DNA of 38,822 nucleotides from NCBI GenBank assembly GCA_023138735.1, contig JAGLOY010000050.1, positions 1-38,822 on the forward strand. Direction: 5' to 3'. This DNA is from Candidatus Aegiribacteria sp. Lineage in GTDB: Bacteria; Fermentibacterota; Fermentibacteria; Fermentibacterales; JCC-6. The position numbers and the translations under genes are program-made. The notes under the pieces are model-generated. The model had not been told where the DNA came from, did not search any database, and saw nothing but the letters and a program-made list of their open reading frames with translations. Positions 21,937 to 30,730 of this stretch are shown here, piece by piece (the stretch's first letter is position 1; each line of letters starts with the position of its first letter).

Positions 21937-24936
21937 ATGAGGGATAAAAAGCTTGATGAAATCGTAGGAATGCGCGGATCCGAACCTGTACCTTTCTACA
22001 CACTGATGTCCAAGCGGATCAGGAACATACTTCTGGTCTCAAGCCTGTACGATTCATATACATTAGAGGAAGATGGTAAATTTACTGAGGTTCTGTTCTC
22101 CGAGTACCTTCTTCTTAACCTCAGATATGCCCCCCGTATTGCAAGGGTATCAACAGGTGAGGAAGCATTGCTGCGCCTTGAACAGGAGCGTTTCGATCTG
22201 GTTATTTCAATGCTCAGTATTGGCTCCATGCAATGTGATGAACTGGGCGCGGCCATCGCCGAAGCAGCGCCTGAAATTCCATTCGTGGTCCTTGCATATA
22301 CTGGACGTGACCTTAAAATCCTGATGGATGAGGGCAGATTGAAGTCCGGTGCACAGGCATTTGTCTGGCAGGGGGATGCAAGGCTGTTCCTTGCTATCAT
22401 CAAATCCATAGAAGACAAGCTGAATGCCGAGCATGATTCCCGTGTCGCAGGGGTTAAATGCATAATTCTTGTGGAAGATTCCATAAGATTCTGTTCTTCC
22501 TACCTGCCCATGCTGTATACAGAGCTGATGCAGCAGACACAGACATTGATGACTGACGGCGTGAATCAGATGCAGAAGCTAATGCGGATGCGAGCACGTC
22601 CAAAGATTCTGCATGCCAGCAATTACGAGGAAGCTATAGAACTCTACAGGCTTTTCCAGGACCATATTCTGGGAGTGATACTCGATGTGAGATTTGAGAA
22701 AGAAGGTGTTGAATACCCTCGTGCCGGTTTCCAGCTTGCCGAAGAGATACTGTCTAACGACCCTGAATGCCCGATTCTCTTCCAGTCCTCAGAAGAGATC
22801 AACAGGAAGATAGCCAATAGGATGGGAGCGGCATTCATTAATAAGAACTCTCCCACTCTCCTTGCGGACCTGAGGGAGTTCATGCGGAATTATCTCGGTT
22901 TCGGTGATTTCGTATTCAAGAATCCCGATGGTCATGAGGAGGCCAGGGCTGGAGATCTGAGGGAGTTGAGACTGGCATTGAGAAAAGTGTCGGATGAGAG
23001 CCTGTTTTACCACGCAGAAAGGAATGATTTTTCTACCTGGCTGATGGCCAGGACCGAATTCGATCTTGCTCGCGCACTCAGGCCTCAGAAAGCGGAGGAT
23101 TTCGAATCCACCGGTGATTTGCGCTCCTACTTGCTTTCGTCGCTGAAGCAGTGGATGGACAGGTACAGGGCTGGTCAGGTTGAGGAATTTTCCAGTGAGA
23201 CGTTCGATTATGACACTGAATTCGTAAAAATCGGTTCAGGTTCTCTCGGTGGGAAGGGTCGTGGGCTGGCTTTTATAAACGCTCTTCTGAATATCTACAG
23301 TATCAATGACGAATTCCCCGAAGTAAATATCTACGTTCCTCCTACCGCAGTTGTGACAACAGGGGTTTTCGACCGGTTTATGGAGAATCCCGGGCTTACG
23401 GAGCTGGTTTTTCAAATGGAGAGGTCTGACAGCAACCTGTCCAGCATGAAACGGGACAGAACGATCGCCAGAGCTTTTCTGGACTCACCGATCCCGGATG
23501 ATGTCAGAAAAATGCTATACGCTTTTCTTGAGGAAGTCAGGTATCCTCTGGCAGTAAGATCCTCCAGCCTTCTCGAGGACAGTCCCTCTTACCCTTTTGC
23601 GGGCATCTACAGCACTTATATGCTCCCTAACAACAATCCTGATATCGATGTTCGAATGTTGCAGCTTCTCAGCGCAATCAAACTGGTATATGCGTCTACT
23701 TACTACAGCGAATCGGTAGCCTACATAGAGACTACACCCAATCGCCTTGAGGAAGAGAAAATGGCTGTGGTAATTCAGCAGATAGTAGCAAGAGAACACG
23801 GAGGTGCTTTCTATCCAAATTTTGCCGGAGTAGCGAAGTCCTACAATTTCTATCCCCTCGAGGGTATGAGCGAGGAATGCGGCGTTGCTTCGGTTGCCCT
23901 TGGTCTGGGGGGTACTGTGGTAGACGGTGGCAAATGTGTAAGGTTCTCCCCGGATTCCCCTGGAAGGCTGTACCAGTTCTCCTCAACGGACGAGTATCTG
24001 AGAAACTCCCAGCGCGAGTTTCTTGCTCTGGATCTACAGAGGGAGGTGGGTGTGAATACCGATGATCCGGGCCGGGATATGCACCTTGTAACCCTGGATC
24101 TGCAGAGAGCACAGGAGGACGGGACCCTTGCTCCTGTCGGCTCAGTTTATTCTGCAGACAATGACATGATAATAGACGGCACATTCAGACCTGGTGCGAA
24201 GCTTGTTACAATGGCGGGAGTGCTTAAAGGGGAATATTTTCCGCTTGCACCGCTTCTTAAACACCTTCTCAAAATAGGGAAGGTCGCGTTTTCAAGCGAT
24301 ATTGAGATTGAATTTGCTGTGAACCTGGAAAACACACAGTCTGGGGAGTCCAATGACTTCGGTTTTCTCCAGATCAGACCGATGGGCTATACTGCGGGAG
24401 TGCTTCCTGAAGTGGAGGATATCACCGAGGAGAATGCCATTTGCGTATCTCACCAGGTACTTGGCCACGGATTCATAGAGGATATCAAGGATATAATTTA
24501 CGTATCCGCCAGAAAGTTCGACCGTAGTCAGACGACAGAGATAGCCGCAGAAATCGAGCGGCTGAATCGAAAGATAAGACACCTGAGAAGACAGTCTCTT
24601 CTGATAGGTCCCGGGAGATGGGGAAGCTCAGACGGCTGGCTGGGTATACCAGTCAGATGGAATCAGATATCATCGGTGGGCTGTATTGTGGAAACCCCCC
24701 TTCCGGACATGGATGTGGAACCTTCACAGGGAACCCATTTCTTCCAGAACATCACTTCTCTTGGCATAGGTTACTTCACGCTGAAAAGAAAAGGTGAAGA
24801 TTATCTCGACTTCGATTACCTTGAGAGCCACACTGCCATGGAGGAAACGAAATTCCTGAGGTATATCCATCTTAACAGACCGCTGCGGATTCTTATCAAT
24901 ACTAAAGCCAGAATAGGAACCATCCAGCTGACATGA
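21937..24936 (+). CDS. Receiver-like and PEP/pyruvate-binding (PPDK N-terminal) fusion protein
   Basis: A 999-residue protein. Two receiver-like folds lie at about residues 28-150 (ILLVSS, LVISMLSIGSM, QAFVWQGD) and 175-325 (CIILVEDS, VILDVRFE, AFINKNSP). From about residue 430 an ATP-grasp-type PEP/pyruvate-binding domain follows, with GSGSLGGKGRGLAF near 432 and PLAVRSSSLLEDS near 537, then FAGIYSTYM, as in PPDK and PEP synthase. I do not see the phospho-His swivel domain or the TIM-barrel PEP domain, so it is not a complete PEP synthase. It probably couples a signalling input to an ATP-dependent phosphotransfer. No DNA-binding or kinase motif is visible. Confidence 0.8.
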   Translation: MRDKKLDEIVGMRGSEPVPFYTLMSKRIRNILLVSSLYDSYTLEEDGKFTEVLFSEYLLLNLRYAPRIARVSTGEEALLRLEQERFDLVISMLSIGSMQCDELGAAIAEAAPEIPFVVLAYTGRDLKILMDEGRLKSGAQAFVWQGDARLFLAIIKSIEDKLNAEHDSRVAGVKCIILVEDSIRFCSSYLPMLYTELMQQTQTLMTDGVNQMQKLMRMRARPKILHASNYEEAIELYRLFQDHILGVILDVRFEKEGVEYPRAGFQLAEEILSNDPECPILFQSSEEINRKIANRMGAAFINKNSPTLLADLREFMRNYLGFGDFVFKNPDGHEEARAGDLRELRLALRKVSDESLFYHAERNDFSTWLMARTEFDLARALRPQKAEDFESTGDLRSYLLSSLKQWMDRYRAGQVEEFSSETFDYDTEFVKIGSGSLGGKGRGLAFINALLNIYSINDEFPEVNIYVPPTAVVTTGVFDRFMENPGLTELVFQMERSDSNLSSMKRDRTIARAFLDSPIPDDVRKMLYAFLEEVRYPLAVRSSSLLEDSPSYPFAGIYSTYMLPNNNPDIDVRMLQLLSAIKLVYASTYYSESVAYIETTPNRLEEEKMAVVIQQIVAREHGGAFYPNFAGVAKSYNFYPLEGMSEECGVASVALGLGGTVVDGGKCVRFSPDSPGRLYQFSSTDEYLRNSQREFLALDLQREVGVNTDDPGRDMHLVTLDLQRAQEDGTLAPVGSVYSADNDMIIDGTFRPGAKLVTMAGVLKGEYFPLAPLLKHLLKIGKVAFSSDIEIEFAVNLENTQSGESNDFGFLQIRPMGYTAGVLPEVEDITEENAICVSHQVLGHGFIEDIKDIIYVSARKFDRSQTTEIAAEIERLNRKIRHLRRQSLLIGPGRWGSSDGWLGIPVRWNQISSVGCIVETPLPDMDVEPSQGTHFFQNITSLGIGYFTLKRKGEDYLDFDYLESHTAMEETKFLRYIHLNRPLRILINTKARIGTIQLT

Positions 24937-25028
24937 AAATGATCCCCGGCTCCTCCTACAGAAAAGATCCCGGACCATTTCACCTCATCAGCCCGTGCTA
25001 ATCCCCACTCCTCTTAAGTTTCAGCATT
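24937..25028. other. Intergenic junction between the chromosomal genes and the cassette-like block
   Basis: The stretch after the PEP-binding fusion gene holds no promoter, hairpin with T-run or attC-like end that I can see. On the minus strand a short out-of-frame continuation of the GNAT fragment reads to a TAG, but without protein support. It marks the left edge of the AT-richer cassette region. Confidence 0.35.
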
Positions 25029-25181
25029 TCATCGTGGAGAATCCTCAAGCCACTCCGCAACGGAATCTGCCGTCACTCCTGCTTCCGCCAGATCTGTCAT
25101 GCTGAAATGATTCTCCTTAGTCGACACACGAATGTCGAGTATGTCCGTTATATCAGCTTTTTCTATCTCTCTTAATTTCAT
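25029..25181 (-). pseudogene. Truncated N-terminus of a GNAT acetyltransferase
   Basis: ATG 25181, with CAGGAG 6-7 bases upstream, opens only 50 codons: MKLREIEKADITDILDIRVS, then TKENHFSMTDLAEAG and VAEWLED, ending at TGA 25029. It matches the first ~50 residues of GNAT proteins (beta strand, first helix, KEN-x-S motif), stopping just before the conserved GW-containing strand. The acetyl-CoA-binding core is absent, so this is a deletion remnant. It lies immediately after attC-like site 1 in cassette orientation. Confidence 0.6.
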
Positions 25182-25193
25182 TATCTACTCCTG

Positions 25194-25278
25194 AGTTAAC
25201 GTCTCGCATAACCGGCTGCTTCAAACCTCAGTGCGAAGCAGCTCTCTTTGCCAGTCCGTGTTGATGCGATTGTTAGGC
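25194..25278 (-). repeat. attC-like integron recombination site 1
   Basis: An 85-base imperfect palindrome. Plus-strand ends are AGTTAAC (25194) and GTTAGGC (25272-25278, full GTTRRRY match). Inside, TCGCAT (25204-25209) pairs with ATGCGA (25264-25269) and GCTGCTTC (25215-25222) pairs with GAAGCAGC (25235-25242). The TTGTTAGGC end and the spaced arms are typical of cassette attC sites. It lies at the 3' end of the broken nitroreductase and just before the GNAT fragment. Confidence 0.65.
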
Positions 25279-25295
25279 TATCTTTCTATATGAAC

Positions 25296-25620
25296 CTAGT
25301 TTTTGTCTCCTTTACCATAACTCTCATAGAATACAATTTCATCAAGTAGTTTGCGTTTGGGAGGCTTAGCCTTGGAGTTCGTGTGGCCTATTGGAATAAT
25401 GGACAATAGCTTACCCCCTTAGGTATGTTTAATGAATCTCTAAGCATCTCTTCATCAAACATGCCTACCCAACAGCCGCCAAGTCCGATCTTGGTGGCTG
25501 CGAGCAAGAGGTTCTGTGCCGCAGCGGTTGCATCCTGAATGCTGAAGAGATCGGATTTAATGCTAGATTACCATTTCATGTAAGCTGTTGTGTCCGTGCA
25601 CACAATGATTACCACTGGCG
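25296..25620 (-). pseudogene. Decayed nitroreductase-family gene (C-terminal part)
   Basis: Read on the minus strand, PVVIIVCTDTTAYMKW ends at a TAA, then the same frame continues with SIQDATAAAQNLLLAATKIG, LGGCWVGMFDEEML and LNIPKG. After a run of five G the frame shifts and continues IPIGHTNSKAKPPKRKLLDE, IVFYESYG to TAG at 25296. These segments are in order the central and final parts of small FMN nitroreductases. One stop, one frameshift and the missing N-terminal FMN-binding part show it is not functional. The stop is TAA, so Sec recoding is not relevant. It abuts the preceding GNAT gene, suggesting a deletion that fused two cassettes. Confidence 0.7.
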
Positions 25621-25644
25621 AACGTTTATGGTCACCAGCGAGCG

Positions 25645-26202
25645 TCAGCAGGACCGGTGCACTGACTTGGGCAAGTTCAAATACATGTGGATGTCTTCGG
25701 GTTCTTCAGCAAAGAGCTGTAGGTCAGGATTACTCAGGAGTTGACAGCCCATTCGTATATAAAAATCCACAGTCTTTGGTACTGGCGTAGCGCTAATGTA
25801 CAGACCGCTAACATCAAGTATTTCAGCTTCCTCTTTCACCATCATAAAGAGTCGTTTGCCAATACCTCGCCCTCTGTATTCTTTGCTTATCCAAAGTGGA
25901 CCGAAGTTGTACATGAGGTTATCACATCCATATCGCTGATTAATATCCAATCCCGCAACTCCGATTGGAGTCTCATCATCAAAGGCGCTAATCAACAACA
26001 TCTCACCACGCGATAGCTTGTCTGTCCATTCTTTAATAATTCCATCCCACTGGGATTGAGAGAACCCAGGGTGCCTGAACACACGCTTTTCCTGAATAAG
26101 CAGCCCATCCTTCATTCTGCACCAAGTACTTGAGTAGTCACTTCTGTCGAGACGGGTGAAACCGTCAAGGTTTGATGGTTCTAAATGTCTATAATGAATC
26201 AT
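25645..26202 (-). CDS. GNAT-family N-acetyltransferase (cassette gene)
   Basis: A 185-residue acetyltransferase. The core acetyl-CoA motif is RGRGIGKRL (with EYRGRGIGKRLF near two-thirds), preceded by GVAGLDINQRYG and the NFGPLWIS strand and followed by YISATPVPKTVDFYIRMGC, the usual GNAT end. It starts at ATG 26202 with AGGAAA about 9 bases upstream. The acceptor substrate is unknown. Base use is visibly richer in A/T than the flanking chromosomal genes. It lies between attC-like site 2 (upstream, 26215-26296) and the nitroreductase remnant, as expected for an integron cassette gene. Confidence 0.8.
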   Translation of the reverse strand: MIHYRHLEPSNLDGFTRLDRSDYSSTWCRMKDGLLIQEKRVFRHPGFSQSQWDGIIKEWTDKLSRGEMLLISAFDDETPIGVAGLDINQRYGCDNLMYNFGPLWISKEYRGRGIGKRLFMMVKEEAEILDVSGLYISATPVPKTVDFYIRMGCQLLSNPDLQLFAEEPEDIHMYLNLPKSVHRSC

Positions 26203-26214
26203 AGATATTTTCCT

Positions 26215-26296
26215 GCCAAACCGCTCTAAATCAGCAGACAGTAATGAACGAGCATTAAGTACAATGGCCGCTGTTCTGCTGCATTTATTGTTAAAA
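26215..26296 (-). repeat. attC-like integron recombination site 2
   Basis: An 82-base imperfect palindrome between two GNAT genes. Ends on the plus strand are GCCAAAC (26215-26221) and GTTAAAA (26290-26296), each 6 of 7 to the RYYYAAC/GTTRRRY consensus. AAATCAGCAGACAG (26228-26241) pairs with CTGTTCTGCTGCATTT (26271-26286) leaving two extrahelical bases, the hallmark by which integrases read the folded strand. A small TAATG/CATTA hairpin fills the centre. Confidence 0.55.
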
Positions 26297-26298
26297 GC

Positions 26299-27066
26299 TC
26301 ATTTTTCGTACGAAGACACAACAATTTCACTTGACATATTCTTGAATCCTAAACTTTCAGCGAGCCTTACCGATGGAATGTTATCAGCATCAACCAGATA
26401 AATCGGTCGATAGCCATGCGAGAAGCACCATTCGATGGCGTGTCTGACAGCAGCCTTGCCGTATCCTTTATTCCTAAATTCCGGTGAAGTGCTGACAACG
26501 ATATTTGCTCCCTGATAATCAATATCTGAGATAAACGATGAGCAAATAATTGTATCGTTTTTAATGACACAGAAATATCTTCCAGCTCGTACTGATTCTA
26601 CTCTTGCGTTCCATAGGTAATCAGCTTTTTTCTTTCCAGTATTCTTGCAGAGGGAAGTGTATTTGGTTTTGTCAGCTTCAGATAAAGTAGTAATTTGAAA
26701 GCTACTTTCCTTTTGTACTAATTCTTTCTTTTCTATTGTCATCCGTGACATCAACCTGGTGCTGTAAAGCAATGCTGGAAGAAATTCAAAAATGATATCA
26801 TCAATCATGCGTAGTGTATTCTTGTTTACAGCATTATCTGGAAAGTATTTGCGTTGAATTTCAAATGCTGGAGCAAGCTCTGGAGAAATGGAGAATACTA
26901 ATTTTTCTTCAATCTCTGTGCAAATCAGATGATGTATATAGAAGAATGCAAGCGGCTCTGATCTCCTTTTGCATGGGAATACATAGCGACCTGATTTCAT
27001 TCTTTCCGCATCAATGCAAAGATATTTTCGATAATACTGATCAAAAGAGGTCAAAGTTCTCTCCAT
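26299..27066 (-). CDS. GNAT-family N-acetyltransferase with N-terminal extension (cassette gene)
   Basis: About 255 residues from ATG 27066. I prefer this over the in-frame ATG at 27105, because bases 27084-27105 belong to attC-like site 3; no strong ribosome binding site is visible for either. The first ~130 residues are a separate helical domain with SFDQYYRKY and IEKKELV. The C-terminal part is a GNAT fold: SFISDIDYQGANIVVSTSPE, then FRNKGYGKAAVRHAI (acetyl-CoA loop) and SVRLAESLGFKN. The acceptor is unknown. It is AT-rich like its neighbours and flanked on both sides by attC-like sites. Confidence 0.8.
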   Translation of the reverse strand: MERTLTSFDQYYRKYLCIDAERMKSGRYVFPCKRRSEPLAFFYIHHLICTEIEEKLVFSISPELAPAFEIQRKYFPDNAVNKNTLRMIDDIIFEFLPALLYSTRLMSRMTIEKKELVQKESSFQITTLSEADKTKYTSLCKNTGKKKADYLWNARVESVRAGRYFCVIKNDTIICSSFISDIDYQGANIVVSTSPEFRNKGYGKAAVRHAIEWCFSHGYRPIYLVDADNIPSVRLAESLGFKNMSSEIVVSSYEK

Positions 27067-27083
27067 TTTTCTTTTAACAATCA

Positions 27084-27150
27084 GCATAACCAGCGCTGAT
27101 ATCATGCACCTGAAACCTCAACCGGCGACTGGTTCATGCTGTGGTTATGT
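27084..27150 (-). repeat. attC-like integron recombination site 3
   Basis: A 67-base imperfect palindrome between the FRG gene stop (27157) and the GNAT start. Plus-strand ends are GCATAAC (27084-27090) and GTTATGT (27144-27150), 6 of 7 each to consensus. CATAACCA pairs with TGGTTATG over 8 bases, extended by GC/GC after a two-base bulge, and a short AACC/GGTT hairpin sits in the centre. Size and place match a simple attC site. Confidence 0.5.
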
Positions 27151-27156
27151 TCATAT

Positions 27157-27924
27157 TTATAGACTCATACAGTCTTCTGAGTATCTATATGCTAATTCCC
27201 TCCCCAGATTATCAAGTTCAGGAAATATCGTATTTCTACCAATACCTACCATGAGAAGCTCACGCCGTATTTCTCTCTTTGCTTTACCTTCTATATAAAT
27301 TCTCTGTAAGAATTTCTTGCGCATATTTAATCTTTGTATACCCGATATTTTACATCCGTGAATAGTAAATGCTCCTCTCTGGGCCAAAATACGTGATGAC
27401 ATCCTGCTTGGTCGTATTGCTGCGGGATACATAGCATTTATCCGTCTATTTACGGTTGATGGATCCCCAAGACAGTAATCAGACATTTCATCATCTGAAG
27501 CCAATGGAACTCGATTTATTTTCAGTGTCCACTCATTCAGTTTCCAAGGATGCAGAGTCCATACGGTTGCATCCGATTCACATTGGATGTTTTCAACTGC
27601 GAAAAATAGGGCGACTAGTGCCCCCTCTGTCCAATCCAGAAGACGTGTTGGTGCACCATAATGCTGCATTACAAATAACCACTCAAGCTCATGTTTAGGA
27701 AGATGTTTAAGAAATGGTGATGCCGAGAGTTGAAAATCACGATTAAGCTCTCTCTCAAATTGGACACAGAATTCACCTCTATACAAAGAAGGCACGAGAG
27801 ACCATTCCGAATTTGCTTGCCCTCTATACCAGGTATAGGTTGTTGAATTTTTCAGGTCGAAATATTCATCATTAATATACTTAACGAGATCCAAGTATTC
27901 AGAAAGGCATCTGACCTTCTCCAT
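27157..27924 (-). CDS. FRG-domain protein (cassette gene)
   Basis: A 255-residue protein with the FRG domain: WYRGQANSEWSLVPSLYRG near residues 33-51, then LEWLFVMQHYGAPTRLLDWT near 90-110 and ALFFAVE, with SRILAQRGAFTIHG near 190. FRG domains are named for the Phe/Trp-Arg-Gly motif and occur in stand-alone proteins often found in defence islands and mobile elements; the biochemical activity is not established. The start is ATG 27924, with a weak AAGAAGAATGG-type upstream stretch. It is AT-rich and is followed directly by attC-like site 3, so it is probably the first visible cassette gene. Confidence 0.83.
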   Translation of the reverse strand: MEKVRCLSEYLDLVKYINDEYFDLKNSTTYTWYRGQANSEWSLVPSLYRGEFCVQFERELNRDFQLSASPFLKHLPKHELEWLFVMQHYGAPTRLLDWTEGALVALFFAVENIQCESDATVWTLHPWKLNEWTLKINRVPLASDDEMSDYCLGDPSTVNRRINAMYPAAIRPSRMSSRILAQRGAFTIHGCKISGIQRLNMRKKFLQRIYIEGKAKREIRRELLMVGIGRNTIFPELDNLGRELAYRYSEDCMSL

Positions 27925-28183
27925 TGATTCACCATTCTTCTTTTCGATAGTCTTGTTCTACTTGTCTATGGCTCCATTTTCAAACATAACAATGATTATG
28001 TAGAGTCTTCATTCTTTTCAACTATCTTCTCAACTAACACTATTAATTCATGTAATATGCTGTCAATGGTAATCACATTTTAGGAATGCGATAGAAGAAG
28101 AGAATATGTGTACACTAAAGCAGGTGATATCCGAGAATATATAGAGTCTGTATATCTGGGAGATTCAATATACTTGAAAAAAA
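27925..28183. other. AT-rich intergenic region at the right edge of the cassette block
   Basis: No convincing gene is seen in the AT-rich stretch between the FRG gene and the gdhA terminator. A minus-strand TTGACA (28066-28061), with an AT-rich region 15-17 bases beyond, could be the promoter of the FRG gene. No integrase gene or clear attI site is seen. A short plus-strand frame ends at TGA 28192 inside the gdhA terminator, but it lacks a good start. Confidence 0.4.
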
Positions 28184-28202
28184 CCCCCGGCTGAGCCGGG
28201 GG
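28177..28202 (-). terminator. Rho-independent terminator of gdhA
   Basis: GCCGGGGG and CCCCCGGC form a perfect 8-base stem around a three-base loop (28184-28202). On the minus strand it is followed by seven T (28183-28177), about 30 bases after the gdhA stop. Confidence 0.9.
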
Positions 28203-28220
28203 TCCTTCTTCGAACTCTTT

Positions 28221-29616
<1,396 letters not shown>

Positions 29617-29737
29617 TTAAGAACAAGAAAAGAAAGTTGGTTAATATCATTCAAAACATGTCGGTTAGAACCTGTAGTTTACTGATTGATAGTGGCCTTC
29701 GTCAAGTACTGATATCGATTGCTGTAAAACCAACTAC

Positions 29738-29766
29738 TTGACCGGGATATTCTACATGGATATTGT
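29738..29766 (+). promoter_or_regulatory. Promoter of the nfn operon
   Basis: TTGACC at 29738-29743 and TATTGT at 29761-29766 are exactly 17 bases apart, about 100 bases before the nfnA start. The long leader after it shows no riboswitch I recognise. Confidence 0.5.
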
Positions 29767-29863
29767 GCCGTAACTGTTATTAATTTAGCAGACAATTATC
29801 ATCAAAATGATTGTATTACTTGTCCTTAATAACAACATTTGCCATCTGTAATGGAGGATGCAT

Positions 29864-30730
29864 ATGTACCAGCTCCTGCACAAGGAAAAACTTGGACCTG
29901 ATATTTACCTGTACAGATTCCGGGCACCCGATATAGCCAGGTACAGAAAACCTGGTCAGTTCGTTATTGTTCGGATCATTGAAGACGGGGAGAGAATTCC
30001 AATAACGATAGCCGATGTTGATACCGAAGAGGGAAGCATTACCCTTATCATCCAGGCAGTTGGTAAGACAACCCTGCAGATGGCTCAGATGAAGAAGGGT
30101 GATTCCATACCGACCCTGACAGGACCTCTGGGTGAACCCACGCATATAGAGAAAGTCGGCAGGATTCTTTGCGTCGGGGGGGGCATCGGTATTGCTCCAC
30201 TCTATCCCGTTGCAAGAGCAATGAAAGAGATTGGTAACCATGTCACCAGCATCCTTGGTGCAAGGTCCTCCAATCTGATCATACTTGCCGATCTTATGGG
30301 GGAAGCAAGCGATGAACTGATAATAACCACGGATGACGGCAGCGAAGGCCAGAAGGGACTTGTAACCGATGCTATCCGAAATCTCGTGGATAACGGTGAA
30401 GAATACGATCAATGTATCGCAATGGGGCCGCCGATCATGATGAAATTCGTCTGTATCCTCACGGAGAAGCTTGGTATTCCCACAATTGTCAGCCTTAATC
30501 CGATCATGGTTGACGGAACTGGCATGTGCGGTTGCTGCAGGGTAACCGTTGGCGATGAAGTAAAGTTTGCCTGTATTGACGGGCCGGAGTTCGATGGGCA
30601 CAAGGTTGATTTTGATGAACTCATGGCGCGCCTTGCCACATATAGATCCGATGAAAGGAATGCGCTTGAACGCTATTCCTCCCATGCAGGCTGCAGACTT
30701 GACAGTATGCCCGAAGGGGGTTCACGATGA
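29864..30730 (+). CDS. nfnA: NADH-dependent ferredoxin:NADP+ oxidoreductase small subunit
   Basis: About 288 residues. I choose ATG 29864, 6 bases after GGAGG, over ATG 29858, which directly abuts it. FAD-binding PGQFVIVRI, the NAD-binding GGIGIAPLYPVARAM, and the C-terminal [2Fe-2S] ligands MCGCCRVTVGDEVKFAC mark the NfnA/SudB family. With NfnB it forms an electron-bifurcating enzyme that uses NADH plus reduced ferredoxin to make NADPH. The two genes overlap by 4 bases (ATGA). Cytoplasmic. The single-enzyme relative is ferredoxin-NADP reductase/sulfide dehydrogenase beta, also possible but less likely given the NfnB partner. Confidence 0.92.
   Translation: MYQLLHKEKLGPDIYLYRFRAPDIARYRKPGQFVIVRIIEDGERIPITIADVDTEEGSITLIIQAVGKTTLQMAQMKKGDSIPTLTGPLGEPTHIEKVGRILCVGGGIGIAPLYPVARAMKEIGNHVTSILGARSSNLIILADLMGEASDELIITTDDGSEGQKGLVTDAIRNLVDNGEEYDQCIAMGPPIMMKFVCILTEKLGIPTIVSLNPIMVDGTGMCGCCRVTVGDEVKFACIDGPEFDGHKVDFDELMARLATYRSDERNALERYSSHAGCRLDSMPEGGSR

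Noticed and set aside
25029..25181. Sec readthrough of the TGA ending the GNAT fragment
   Set aside because: Only four codons follow before another stop, and no SECIS-like hairpin is seen there.
25560..25620. Recoding of the in-frame stop in the nitroreductase remnant
   Set aside because: The stop is TAA and a frameshift follows; ordinary decay explains it.
28084..28194. Short plus-strand open frame running into the gdhA terminator
   Set aside because: It has no good start codon or ribosome binding site and matches no family.
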